NCBI GenBank assembly: GCA_016214035.1
Contig: JACRPF010000004.1
Location: 304,503-368,502, forward strand
Reading direction: 5' to 3'
Length of the DNA: 64,000 nucleotides
Source: Spirochaetota bacterium
Lineage (GTDB): Bacteria; Spirochaetota; Brachyspiria; Brachyspirales; JACRPF01
The position numbers and the translations under genes were made by a program. This document shows, one piece after another, positions 8,593 through 17,393 of this stretch (position 1 is the stretch's first letter; the number at the start of each line of letters is the position of its first letter). The notes beneath the pieces are model-generated. The model did no database searches. It was not told where the DNA came from and was given only the letters and a program-made list of their open reading frames with translations.

Positions 8593-9983
8593 AAAACATA
8601 CTTTGCCTGCTCTGCACCGCAGTTGCCGTAACGCTTTATTCGCAGACATCGAACATGACACCGGTCACAGGTAACGCGGGCACGAACATAGCAACGCCGG
8701 TATCGTCGAACATAATTCCTGAAACAAACGCATCATCACCGACAAATGTGCTGCTTACGAACAGCATCGGCGAACCGTACCGCAACTCAATCGACGCGCT
8801 TGCGGCCGAGGCTTCGCAGACGGCGTCCGGTCCCGAAGGCATCATCGAACGGCGCATGCGAATCGCGGCACTCTATTATGCAACCAATGATTTTCTCCAG
8901 GCGCTTTCATGGTACGCGTGGTGGCAGCAACAGCCGCTCGGTTCGAATGCCGTACTGCCGCCGGCTGTCCTTCCATCCGATCATACGGCGGCATGGAACG
9001 CATTCTCAAACAGCGCCGTCACCGTCAGCGATGTGTTCTTTGTGATCTCATCACGCGATCCGTCGCTGGGCGATACATTCGCCTCGCTGGCTGAAACGTT
9101 CTCACGCGTCTCATCACGGATCGTGCCGGCCACAGATACCCTGCTGTATTTCCGCGGCATGCTTCACTATCTCTCCGGCGATTACGGCCCGGCGCTGGCA
9201 TCTCTGAACGCCGTCACCGCGAAAAGCTCGTTCCCGCTCATGGACCTCATGCTCGGGCTCTCCTATCTTTCGTCACTCGACACCGCGAAGGCGTTCAGTT
9301 ACCTCAGACGCGCCGCCGCCGAAAGCGACCGTGCCGCGCTCATGTATAACCGCGCGCTCATCCGCTACCGCGACGGCAAAACGGAAGCGGCCTACCGCGA
9401 TCTCATCGATGCGGAACGCATACGGGCAGGCGCACCGGAAATCTACTATAACATAGGCACCATCTACCGGCAGAACGCCGATATGCAGAAGGCAAAATAC
9501 TATTTCGAGAAAGCGCTCGCGGCGGACAGCACCTATGCCCTTCCGGCATACGCACTCGGCGTCATTCATCTCGAGCTTGAACAGTATGAAACCGCGATGG
9601 CGTTATTCCAGCGCACCGAATCGAACACGTCGGGACGCGGCATTCAGGGCGTCAAAAAACCGTATCTGTACAACAATATGGCGATATGCCGGCTCAAGTC
9701 AAAAAAGGCGGATACCGCCGAAGCGCTTGTTTTTGCGGAAAAAGCCGTAACCGAATATCCCGCCGCTTTTGCGTCCGCGAGCAATGAGACGCGCTTTGTC
9801 GACCCCCGCATTTACGAGACAAAGGCGGTAATACTCGCCGCTCGCAAAGACTATACGAATGCCATAATCGCCATTGACGCGGCACTCGCCTCGATATCGA
9901 ACATCGCAACCGTATCGCCGAACAATCCGTTACTAGGAGCATCCAATGATTACCTTCGTCAGCGCAAGGACTGGTCGCGTTAG
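8589..9983 (+). CDS. Exported tetratricopeptide-repeat protein
   Basis: A 464-residue TPR protein. Signal peptide at residues 1-19 (ILCLLCTAVAVTLYSQ), a Thr/Asn/Ser-rich linker to about residue 60, then helical repeats. The best TPR units read NIGTIYRQNADMQKAKYYFEKA and ALGVIHLELEQYETAMALF (about 280-340). It is translationally coupled to the diguanylate cyclase gene through an ATGA overlap, and its 3' end overlaps the next TPR gene by 38 bp. TPR proteins are scaffolds; a periplasmic role linked to envelope or motility is only inferred. Confidence 0.75.
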   Translation: MKNILCLLCTAVAVTLYSQTSNMTPVTGNAGTNIATPVSSNIIPETNASSPTNVLLTNSIGEPYRNSIDALAAEASQTASGPEGIIERRMRIAALYYATNDFLQALSWYAWWQQQPLGSNAVLPPAVLPSDHTAAWNAFSNSAVTVSDVFFVISSRDPSLGDTFASLAETFSRVSSRIVPATDTLLYFRGMLHYLSGDYGPALASLNAVTAKSSFPLMDLMLGLSYLSSLDTAKAFSYLRRAAAESDRAALMYNRALIRYRDGKTEAAYRDLIDAERIRAGAPEIYYNIGTIYRQNADMQKAKYYFEKALAADSTYALPAYALGVIHLELEQYETAMALFQRTESNTSGRGIQGVKKPYLYNNMAICRLKSKKADTAEALVFAEKAVTEYPAAFASASNETRFVDPRIYETKAVILAARKDYTNAIIAIDAALASISNIATVSPNNPLLGASNDYLRQRKDWSR

Positions 9984-10725
9984 CATCGCGCTCGCGGCCG
10001 CCGTATTCCTCGCCGCAGCTGCAGCCGCGCCGCTTTTCACGGCAGCGGTCCCCGCTCATGAATACAAGCTCACCGACCCGGTGTGGGTATACCTCGGACG
10101 CGCAAAACGGTTCATGGCCGAACAGGAAAACGGCAAGGCCATGCAGCTCCTGCACGAAGTCATCGCCGCGGAAACGAACAACGCGGACGCGCATTTCCTG
10201 CTCGGCGTGCTCAACGCGGGCGAGAACCTTCCGGATCAGGCGATACGCCACTTCAATGCCGTCATCAAATACAGCAGCCGGCTCACCGTCCCCGCGCAGG
10301 AGGTTGAGGCGCGTTTCATGATTCTGCGCATAACCGGTGAAAAGAATTCAAAGATAGAAGACAAAGATATCAGCGACATTATAGCGCTTGCCAAACGCAG
10401 GAAAGACCCCTATCTCGAAGGACGTCTGTATTTCATGCTCGCCGAATACTATGAAAAATTCTCGAACGAAGTGCAGGCTGAGATTTATTACGATCAGGCA
10501 TATGCGAAGGAATATGAACGCAAATTATGTCAGTACCGATGCTCACTCATCGCCCGGGCGAAGAAGGACGCGGCGCAGGAAAAGCGATTCCTTATTCGCG
10601 CAACGGAATATTCGTTCGATCATCCGTCGAGAGAGAACGATCGTATTGAAATGCTCATTCAGAAGCGCCTTGATGAACTCAAATCGGTGTCGATATCGCG
10701 CCGGTCACTGCCGAAGGCGAAGTAA
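9946..10725 (+). CDS. Exported TPR protein, second of the pair
   Basis: A 259-residue protein with an Ala-rich signal peptide (about residues 10-35) followed by TPR-like helices (VYLGRAKRFMAEQENGKAMQ, ADAHFLLGVLNAGENL). The ATG at 9946 lies inside the end of the upstream gene in another frame but has a good AGGAGC Shine-Dalgarno 7 nt before it, so the 38-bp overlap seems real. Third gene of the diguanylate cyclase operon; its stop is 9 bp from the stop of the convergent aminotransferase gene. Partner and function unknown. Confidence 0.7.
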   Translation: MITFVSARTGRVSIALAAAVFLAAAAAAPLFTAAVPAHEYKLTDPVWVYLGRAKRFMAEQENGKAMQLLHEVIAAETNNADAHFLLGVLNAGENLPDQAIRHFNAVIKYSSRLTVPAQEVEARFMILRITGEKNSKIEDKDISDIIALAKRRKDPYLEGRLYFMLAEYYEKFSNEVQAEIYYDQAYAKEYERKLCQYRCSLIARAKKDAAQEKRFLIRATEYSFDHPSRENDRIEMLIQKRLDELKSVSISRRSLPKAK

Positions 10726-10734
10726 TCACCGCCG

Positions 10735-11592
10735 TCAGAACAGAACGCCCCGGTATTCATTATAGCGGCGCGATAATTCCGATGCGATTTTGCCCACGCT
10801 GAACGCCGTGGTGTTCACACGGTTCACCGGCACGATGCCGCGCACCGAGCTTGATACGAACAGTTCGTCAGCGGCCCAGACTTCCTCCGACGCAATATCC
10901 TCAAGAACCACATCATACCCCATATCGCTGCCCATGAGCACAACGGCATTTCGGGTTATCCCCGGAAGCACATTCGCCGGCGGCGTATAGATGACACCGT
11001 TCTTCACCACGAACACATTCGCCGAGGTGCACTCCAGCAGTTTGCCGTCATGGACGAAGATGGCATCGTCAAATCCCTGTCGCCGCGCCTGGGTCCGGTA
11101 GATCACATTCGCCAGATAATTCAGTGTTTTATGCTCGGCGAACGGATGGTACGCGGTCCGGTGCACCATGGTCAGCGCGATGCCCTTCTCATACAGTTCT
11201 TTTTCGACAACAGCCTCGCCGACGATCATATAATATGATGCGTCGTGATTATCATTGATCGCGAGGTCCGTGCGGGAGGAACCGTTTCGTGTAACGATGA
11301 TTTTCGCATACGCATAACTGTCGGCAAGCGCGTTTTTCTCGACGAGCACGGCGATGAGATTTTCCACCGCCGACAGATCAAACGCGATATCAAGCTCGAG
11401 GAATTTACAGCCGTCTGCAAGACGGTTCAGATGCGTTGTTAGATCGATAATCCTGCCGCGGCTGATAAAAAACGTCTCGAAAACGCCGTCACCATAGTGG
11501 AGCCCGCGATCAAATACACTCACCTGCGCCTCAGCGGCGCGCACCACGGTGCCGTTGATCGCGACGAATTGGTCCGCCGGTTTTGCTACCAT
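10735..11592 (-). CDS. Class IV PLP aminotransferase (aminodeoxychorismate lyase / D-amino acid or branched-chain aminotransferase family)
   Basis: Fold-type IV PLP enzyme. Near-N-terminal VFDRGLHYGDGVFET is the family signature, the Schiff-base Lys is in FAEHKTLNYLAN, and the phosphate-binding part is LECTSANVFVVKNG ... LPGITRNAV. About 285 residues, near aminodeoxychorismate lyase (PabC) and D-amino acid aminotransferase size; motifs alone do not separate these from branched-chain aminotransferase. I place the start at 11592, where GCAGGG precedes ATGG, overlapping the stop of the upstream gene; an earlier ATG at 11607 is in frame. It forms an operon with the gene starting at 12743. Confidence 0.8.
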   Translation of the reverse strand: MVAKPADQFVAINGTVVRAAEAQVSVFDRGLHYGDGVFETFFISRGRIIDLTTHLNRLADGCKFLELDIAFDLSAVENLIAVLVEKNALADSYAYAKIIVTRNGSSRTDLAINDNHDASYYMIVGEAVVEKELYEKGIALTMVHRTAYHPFAEHKTLNYLANVIYRTQARRQGFDDAIFVHDGKLLECTSANVFVVKNGVIYTPPANVLPGITRNAVVLMGSDMGYDVVLEDIASEEVWAADELFVSSSVRGIVPVNRVNTTAFSVGKIASELSRRYNEYRGVLF

Positions 11593-12743
11593 TGCGCCCT
11601 GCACCATTCACGCACCGCCCTGCCGTTGAATGTGATGTCCTGACCATAGATACGAAGCGTCGCCGCGATCGATCCGTGCTGCGTAAGACTCTCGATCACC
11701 GGATACAGAGCGCCGGTCTTTTTATTCACCGTGTAATGCGGCGTAAATGCGATGACCGCCCCTTCATTTGTGGAGGTCACCGACGTAACTTTCGTATCGT
11801 CGTTGTGCGTTATCTCGACACCGGTTATCGGCGTCCACTGGCCGCGATAGTTATAGAACGCTTTTGCGGGAATGGCCCCGCCCGGACGCGCCGTGAACAC
11901 GGAAAGAATGACCATACCTGCCGAGGGATGGAATGCGGTACCGATGATGCGCTCCGATGAGCATTTCACCGGCATGATACCGGTAATATAGGTGGTGGCA
12001 AAAAACGCATTTGACAGCACGAATGAATCACCGGGGATGTTTATCCTGCCGTTCACCGTTCCCGTTGCAACCTGCTCGAGCATCCCTTTGTTGCGGTTCC
12101 AGTTCACCATAACGCCGAGCGGCGCGCTGGTGTATGCGCCGGAAAGATCGGCAACGGCTTTCCTGTCAAGTTTCAGCGCGCACATAAAATTCGTCGTCTC
12201 ACGGTCGAACGAGAATGAACCCGCCGCCGTTTTCATGGATCCGTGCGCCATCGCCTTTTCAAACGATATCCGGCGGCTGTATCGCTCCGCTTCCGTATGG
12301 TAGAACGATGTGTTATTCGGAAAATGATACAGCGTATAGCGGAACGATCGTACGCTCCCGATATTCATGAGATCGATGCTCATGATGACATTGCTCTGGA
12401 TGAGATTTATCGAGAACAGTTCTTTATAGGTCGTGGTGCCGAGCACCGGCAGGAGATGCTTGATGCCGTATATCTTCGCGTCTTTGATGCTGATATTCTC
12501 AATATCGTTCGTAAACCAGCCGGAAGCGAACATCCTGTTCTCGTTCACCACGCGGCTGACGCGCGCCGGAAGCCGCACATCGCCTTTCGGCGGACTTACT
12601 TCCTCCACCGTGCGGAAATTGAAGTAGATGAAATACAGAATGAAAAACGCAATGCCGGTGATAATGATCCATCGATACGGCGTTTTTCTCTGCCGAAGCC
12701 CTTTTTTATAGACGTAATAACCGCTCGCGTTTTTTCCGCTCAT
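11586..12743 (-). CDS. Membrane-anchored protein of unknown function
   Basis: A 385-residue protein with a basic N-terminus (KKGLRQRKTPYRW), one transmembrane helix (about residues 25-43, IIITGIAFFILYFIYF) and a large beta-rich domain predicted outside the cytoplasm. It recalls lipocalin-like two-domain proteins in its strand-rich composition and in its ending RAVREWCRAQW, but I cannot name the family. It has its own promoter (12770-12798) and an AAGGA Shine-Dalgarno sequence before the ATG, and its stop overlaps the start of the aminotransferase gene. Confidence 0.65.
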   Translation of the reverse strand: MSGKNASGYYVYKKGLRQRKTPYRWIIITGIAFFILYFIYFNFRTVEEVSPPKGDVRLPARVSRVVNENRMFASGWFTNDIENISIKDAKIYGIKHLLPVLGTTTYKELFSINLIQSNVIMSIDLMNIGSVRSFRYTLYHFPNNTSFYHTEAERYSRRISFEKAMAHGSMKTAAGSFSFDRETTNFMCALKLDRKAVADLSGAYTSAPLGVMVNWNRNKGMLEQVATGTVNGRINIPGDSFVLSNAFFATTYITGIMPVKCSSERIIGTAFHPSAGMVILSVFTARPGGAIPAKAFYNYRGQWTPITGVEITHNDDTKVTSVTSTNEGAVIAFTPHYTVNKKTGALYPVIESLTQHGSIAATLRIYGQDITFNGRAVREWCRAQW

Positions 12744-12769
12744 TGCGTGTCCTTCTTCAGATTACATGC

Positions 12770-12798
12770 AGTATACCGCACGCAGATAAAACCGTCAA
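12770..12798 (-). promoter_or_regulatory. Sigma70-type promoter for the membrane-anchored protein operon
   Basis: On the minus strand: TTGACG (12798-12793), 17-bp spacer, TATACT (12775-12770). A leader of about 20 nt with AAGGA separates it from the ATG at 12743. Confidence 0.65.
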
Positions 12799-12822
12799 GG
12801 CAACATGACCGGAAAAAAAACG

Positions 12823-14184
12823 TCATTCCCGCGCTATGCCGTATTCTTTGATCTTCGCATAGAGCGTCTGCCGGGTGATATCTAGTACATCGGCGGCCTT
12901 CTGTTTGTTCCCGCCGCTGGCGATAAGCGCCTGGCGTATCGCGTCGCGCTCGATATCACAGAGCGTTTTACCGGCGAGCGGAAGCTGGGCCTCCCGCACC
13001 GCACCCGGCGAGGGAGACGCGTTGAACTCATCCGGCAGCACCGATGTCGTTATGTGTTCATGCAGTATGGTGAGCCGCTCGATGAGATTCTTCAATTCAC
13101 GCACGTTCCCCGGCCAGCGATACCGTTCAAGCCGCTCGAAAACGTCCTCGTCAACACGCACTTTGGTGCCGTGTATGCGCTCATTGAGCGTAAGAAACAG
13201 CGTCGCAAGCGGACGCACATCGGTGGAACGTTCTCTGAGCGCCGGCACTTTCAGCGGCAGCACGGTAAGCCGGTAATAGAGATCCTCACGGAATGTACCG
13301 TTGGTAACCGCTTTTTTCAGGTCGCAGTTTGTTGCGGCGATGACACGCACATCGACGAAAATACGGTTCACCGACCCCACGCGGTCTATCTCGCCGTTCT
13401 CGAGCACCCGGAGCAGTTTCGCCTGCAGCGGCAGCGGCATCTCGCCAATTTCATCAAGGAATATCGTGCCGCCGTCGGCGACCTCGAACTTCCCCTGTTT
13501 CATCTTTATAGCGCCGGTGAACGCCCCGCGTTCATGCCCGAAGAGTTCGCTTTCCAGGAGATGTTCGCTTATCGCCGCGCAGTTCACCACGACAAGCGCT
13601 TTTTCCGCACGCTTGCTGTTACGATGCACAAAGGTGGCGATAACTTCCTTGCCCGTGCCGGACTCGCCCTGGATTATCACCGTGCTGTCCGTTGCAGCGA
13701 CTTTTTTCGCCTCATCAAGCAGATGATGCATCATCGGACTTTCCGCCACCACCATCTCGGAGACATCGCGCAGTTTTGAAAGCTCTTCCTTCAGATAAAT
13801 GTTCTGATGCTCGAGATTGATCTTCTCTTCCGCTTTTTCGAGGACGGCGAACAATTCATCATAATTGATGGGTTTCAGCAGATAATAGAACGCACCTTCG
13901 GTCATCGCCTGCACCGCGCTCTGCACGCTGCCGTATGCGGTAAGGACTATGGCGGGGATCATGATCGAGTTTTTCTTCATCATCTTGATGAGTTCAATGC
14001 CGTTCTCTTTGCCGATGAGAAGGTCGGTTATGAGGATATCCACCCGTTCCTGATGGAGCATCGACAGCGCTTTGCCGATCTCGTCACAGCCAAGCACTTT
14101 ATACCCTTTATCCGTAAGCGCAAAGGTCAATAGCCCGCGCAGCTCTTCTTCGTCGTCACAAATAAGTATTGTAGGCCGGCGCAT
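12823..14184 (-). CDS. NtrC-family sigma54-dependent response regulator
   Basis: Receiver domain (residues 1-120; acidic pocket DDEEE, phospho-acceptor Asp54 in ILITDLL, Lys in LLKP), AAA+ domain (about 145-380; Walker A GESGTGKE, sigma54-contact GAFTGA, Walker B GGTIFLDEIGE, arginine finger region FREDLYYRL) and a Fis-type helix-turn-helix at the C-terminus (NKQKAADVLDITRQTLYAKI). Intact throughout, 453 residues. I choose ATG 14184 because AGAGGATC stands at proper spacing; a TTG further up is unlikely. No histidine kinase gene is adjacent, so its partner is elsewhere. It implies sigma54 promoters in the genome. Confidence 0.93.
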   Translation of the reverse strand: MRRPTILICDDEEELRGLLTFALTDKGYKVLGCDEIGKALSMLHQERVDILITDLLIGKENGIELIKMMKKNSIMIPAIVLTAYGSVQSAVQAMTEGAFYYLLKPINYDELFAVLEKAEEKINLEHQNIYLKEELSKLRDVSEMVVAESPMMHHLLDEAKKVAATDSTVIIQGESGTGKEVIATFVHRNSKRAEKALVVVNCAAISEHLLESELFGHERGAFTGAIKMKQGKFEVADGGTIFLDEIGEMPLPLQAKLLRVLENGEIDRVGSVNRIFVDVRVIAATNCDLKKAVTNGTFREDLYYRLTVLPLKVPALRERSTDVRPLATLFLTLNERIHGTKVRVDEDVFERLERYRWPGNVRELKNLIERLTILHEHITTSVLPDEFNASPSPGAVREAQLPLAGKTLCDIERDAIRQALIASGGNKQKAADVLDITRQTLYAKIKEYGIARE

Positions 14185-14213
14185 GAGATCCTCTAAACTC
14201 AATGGATATTCGT

Positions 14214-14241
14214 ATCATAGTCCGTAATCCGATTTTGTCAA
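14214..14241 (-). promoter_or_regulatory. Sigma70-type promoter of the NtrC-family regulator
   Basis: Minus strand TTGACA (14241-14236), 16-bp spacer, TATGAT (14219-14214); it lies in the gap after the CHAT gene. Confidence 0.65.
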
Positions 14242-14260
14242 TCAGCGGTATGTCCGGTGC

Positions 14261-15583
14261 TCACGCCCGGCGGGCGAGACGTACGGTATGGTTGCCGAAA
14301 AAGCGGTATCGCAGAAAGGCGGAGCGCTCGCTTTCGATGACCGCAGCGCGATAGGCGACACCTGCGGGTTCTCCTGAGAATATATTCCGGTACAGTTCTC
14401 CCAAAAACGCTCCGTCGTGTGCGTCGGCAAGGGCTCCGTTCGCGGCGATGACCGTGGACGTACCCGCGTACATTATGGCGGGGATGATATGCCTGCGATC
14501 GTTGACCGGTACACGCGCCGTCTCGCAGACGTTTGCCACAACCAGCGCCGGCGCCGATGCGAGCGTAGGCACATCGCGGGCATAGAGATACTTTTTCGCC
14601 CCGATGGACCATGCGGTGACACCCCGCTCGTTAATCCCGTGCGTGATCACATGCACAACATCGTGTGATGACAATATGCCGTGCATATCAAAGACTGAAA
14701 GCGGTCGCGAGATGCACGTACAGTCGATATGAGAAAAACTCCGGGCGAGTTCTGCAAGCGCGGCGGATTCACGTTCAGCGTCCGGCAGATCACGATGCGG
14801 AATGGAAATCACCGCAAACGAAATACGTTCCGGGGCTTTACGATGCCGGATGGGCGAATGCGGGGCGTGGGCCAACAGCGTTTCACGCGCTATAAAACGG
14901 CCGTTCGACGCTATTATCTCCCAGGGCAGTTCGGCGGCCTTCGCGTCAAGATCGAGATGTATGGTCTTCGAAGCATCGGCTACGAACCGCTGCATATTCA
15001 CATCGGGAAACAGGAGCGAAAACAATGTGCCGCCGATAACCTCCAGCCGTTTACGCTGACGCAGCTCACCCATCGGCTGGGCCATGATATCACGCACTTC
15101 GCGGATAACGGCATTAACCGCCGACGGACGTACATCTGTTTTATGATCGATAATCGCGGTATCATGTCCAAGCTCGATGTACCGGCACGAAAAACGTCCC
15201 GAGGCGAATCGCGCCGACATGAGCACGGACGGGGCTGTATTCTGCGCGGCGGAGAGCTTTTCATACAGACGCTTCGCCTGAGTATCGTCGAGTATCACCG
15301 CCTCACCGGCATTCATGACCGCATCATGAAAACAACCCCGACGAAAACAGCGCTCCTGTGTGAGGGGCACGGCGTAGAGGCCGTTCTTTCTTTTTCGGAT
15401 ACGATCGACCGCGGCGCCGTACGGACCGAATACTTTTTTATGGTGAATATCGTATACAAATAGCGCATACTCCGCGCCCTTACGGAGCAGCGGCTTCACC
15501 GATCTATGCGACAGCAGGAGCGACGCCCCCGACGGGCGGAACAGAGCGGCATCACCTGCCGCCAATATACTCACCCCCCGCAT
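14261..15583 (-). CDS. CHAT-domain (caspase-like) protease homologue
   Basis: A 440-residue protein whose C-terminal half (about 205-430) matches CHAT domains: the entry motif AAELPWEIIASNG, catalytic His315 in VHVITHGINERG, and catalytic Cys353 in VVANVCETARV, the place of the usual ACETG. The dyad therefore appears intact. The N-terminal 200 residues carry no TPR repeats, unlike many CHAT proteins, and I do not recognise them. It starts 10 bp after the CapD-type gene, so the two are probably co-transcribed. CHAT enzymes act in proteolytic signalling and in some defence systems; its target is unknown here. Confidence 0.75.
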   Translation of the reverse strand: MRGVSILAAGDAALFRPSGASLLLSHRSVKPLLRKGAEYALFVYDIHHKKVFGPYGAAVDRIRKRKNGLYAVPLTQERCFRRGCFHDAVMNAGEAVILDDTQAKRLYEKLSAAQNTAPSVLMSARFASGRFSCRYIELGHDTAIIDHKTDVRPSAVNAVIREVRDIMAQPMGELRQRKRLEVIGGTLFSLLFPDVNMQRFVADASKTIHLDLDAKAAELPWEIIASNGRFIARETLLAHAPHSPIRHRKAPERISFAVISIPHRDLPDAERESAALAELARSFSHIDCTCISRPLSVFDMHGILSSHDVVHVITHGINERGVTAWSIGAKKYLYARDVPTLASAPALVVANVCETARVPVNDRRHIIPAIMYAGTSTVIAANGALADAHDGAFLGELYRNIFSGEPAGVAYRAAVIESERSAFLRYRFFGNHTVRLARRA

Positions 15584-15593
15584 ACGTCAGTTC

Positions 15594-16997
15594 TCACATC
15601 GCCGCAAGCGCGCGCATTCGGCGCATGAGCTTTTCTTCCGGTATCGTCCGCCATACATCAATCAGTTTATTGAGCTCGTTCTGATATTTCGCTGATGCAA
15701 TTTTCGTGTTCACCACACGCCATATTTTTTTATGCGCTGTTTTTGCATGCGCTTCATTCCGGAAAAACAGCGCCTCATTGAGTTTTTCACCGTGTTTCGG
15801 CTTCACGAAACGTATGCCTACAATATCCTGCTTTCCCTTGAGGCGTATCATTTCTGCGGCAAGGAGCGCGATACGCACCGGCTGGCCCATATCGAGTACG
15901 AATAGATCGTTACCCGACGCAAGCCGTGAAGCCTCAATAACGAGCGATGCCGCCTCACCGATGGTCATGAAATAGCGGCGCATATTCTTTCCCGTCACTG
16001 TAACCGGCCCGCCCTTTTCTATCTGGCGCTCGAATATCGGGACTACGCTGCCGCGGCTGCCGAGCACATTGCCGAACCTGACGGCGGCGATGGTCGTCTT
16101 TGTCCCCGCACGTGAGGCGAGATACCGTTCGACGATGCGTTTGCTCACGCCCATAATGCTCACCGGATATACCGCTTTATCGGTTGATATGGCGACGAAT
16201 TTCTTCACTCCGTGTGCGACAGCGGCATCGAGAACGTTACGCGTACCGATGACATTATTGACAAAGCACTCACGTACATTGGCCTCCATAAGTCCTACAT
16301 GCTTATGCGCGGCCGCATGAAAAACAATATCGAATGCGTGCTGCGAGAAAAGGCCGTCAAGCTGCTCGCGCGAACGTATATCCATGATCACCGGACGTAT
16401 CGCCGCATCGGGATATGCCTCCGTGAGCATGTTGCACGATTCAAAAATACTGTTCTCACCGTGACCGAGGAGAAACAGTTCCTTCGGCCCGTACGCGAGT
16501 ATCTTTTTAGCAATCACACTGCCGATGGACCCGCCGCCGCCGGTGACCAGCACGCGCCGGCCGCGTATGCTTTTCCGCGTGGCCGCGTTCTCGATATTCA
16601 CCACCTCGCGGTGCAGGAGATCTTCGATGCTGATGCTTCGTATCTCGTCGTAGGTAAAATCGTCGTTGGTGAGCTCAAGACTCGACGGCACCGTGCGTAC
16701 GGCGATATTACGTCCCTGCACCAGATGCAGGAGATATTGAAACTTCGCCGCGGCAAGATACGTGATGGCTACGATTATCTCGTCCACCTGATAATGCTTA
16801 AGCACAAACGGCAGGATCCGTATACCGCCGTTCACTTTCACGCCTTCAATATACGTCCCGGCGACCTTCGGATCATCATCGATAAGCGCGACAATCTCGT
16901 AGCAGTCAGGCTCTTTACTGATCTCGCTGATGATCTTTCTGCCCGAATATCCCGCGCCGTAGATAACGACACGTTTGATGTTTTGTATGGAGGACAT
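15594..16997 (-). CDS. Nucleotide-sugar 4,6-dehydratase of the CapD/WbpM type (polysaccharide biosynthesis)
   Basis: A 467-residue short member of the CapD/WbpM group. The N-terminal CoA-binding-like Rossmann domain (VVIYGAGYSGRKI) would receive nucleotide or sugar. The catalytic extended SDR domain has TGGGGSIGS for NAD(P) and the MGVSKR motif in place of the usual YxxxK, as in UDP-GlcNAc 4,6-dehydratases of this group. The membrane helices found in full-length WbpM are missing, so it should be soluble. It supplies deoxy sugars for surface glycans or flagellin glycosylation, which is inferred. The ATG lies 8 nt after a TATAAT box and has no Shine-Dalgarno sequence. Confidence 0.87.
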   Translation of the reverse strand: MSSIQNIKRVVIYGAGYSGRKIISEISKEPDCYEIVALIDDDPKVAGTYIEGVKVNGGIRILPFVLKHYQVDEIIVAITYLAAAKFQYLLHLVQGRNIAVRTVPSSLELTNDDFTYDEIRSISIEDLLHREVVNIENAATRKSIRGRRVLVTGGGGSIGSVIAKKILAYGPKELFLLGHGENSIFESCNMLTEAYPDAAIRPVIMDIRSREQLDGLFSQHAFDIVFHAAAHKHVGLMEANVRECFVNNVIGTRNVLDAAVAHGVKKFVAISTDKAVYPVSIMGVSKRIVERYLASRAGTKTTIAAVRFGNVLGSRGSVVPIFERQIEKGGPVTVTGKNMRRYFMTIGEAASLVIEASRLASGNDLFVLDMGQPVRIALLAAEMIRLKGKQDIVGIRFVKPKHGEKLNEALFFRNEAHAKTAHKKIWRVVNTKIASAKYQNELNKLIDVWRTIPEEKLMRRMRALAAM

Positions 16998-17005
16998 GGA
17001 AGGGG

Positions 17006-17033
17006 ATTATATCATAGCGCGGCTCATTCGCAA
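17006..17033 (-). promoter_or_regulatory. Promoter of the CapD-type gene, formed by the tail of an intergenic repeat
   Basis: Minus strand TTGCGA (17033-17028), 16-bp spacer, TATAAT (17011-17006), 8 nt before the ATG. Its -35 and spacer are the end of repeat copy A. Confidence 0.65.
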
Positions 17034-17151
17034 TATCAGCAAAAAGAACAACTACCCTCGGTCCGCGCACGATGCGCGACAATAACTATTATTGAATAGT
17101 ACCCGCGCTAACGCCGAGCGCAAGCAACGCTGGATGCGTTGCGAAAGCGAC
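17006..17151 (-). repeat. Structured intergenic repeat, copy A (multi-hairpin)
   Basis: Homologous to the segment at 41573-41714. Read on the minus strand it holds hairpin I (GCAACGC ATCCA GCGTTGC, 17142-17124), hairpin II (GCGCT/AGCGC, 17121-17105), an ACTATT/AATAGT hairpin (17100-17085), hairpin III (CGCGCA TCG TGCGCG, 17078-17064) and the tail CCGCGCTATGAT (17022-17011). The tail begins 129 bases after the GTCGCT start in both copies. A separate extra tail, matching at 21 of 23 bases, lies at 17205-17227. Confidence 0.7.
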
Positions 17152-17393
17152 GATAAATCTTAGCACAGCTGCATTCCCGGCTTGGCCATAATAACTGAAG
17201 TTTCATCATAGCGCGGTTCCTTCGCAACCATCCAATAAATACGTCCGGTAAATGCGCATACTTATACGGCTGATGTGCAAAGTCAGTTCCGTAGATATGT
17301 AGTATATTCTTGTTAATTGAACAATGTACCACTTTTTGTTTATGTTCATCGTTATGTTTTCAATTTTCGATACATCATCCGGGAGATGCATAT
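17152..17393. other. Remainder of the intergenic region between capD-type and dehydratase genes
   Basis: Of the 396-bp gap, the left part is repeat copy A. The rest holds a second repeat tail (17205-17227) and a near-palindrome TTGTTAATTGAACAA (17310-17324), a possible operator for the sugar operon at 17394. No gene is seen. Confidence 0.5.
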
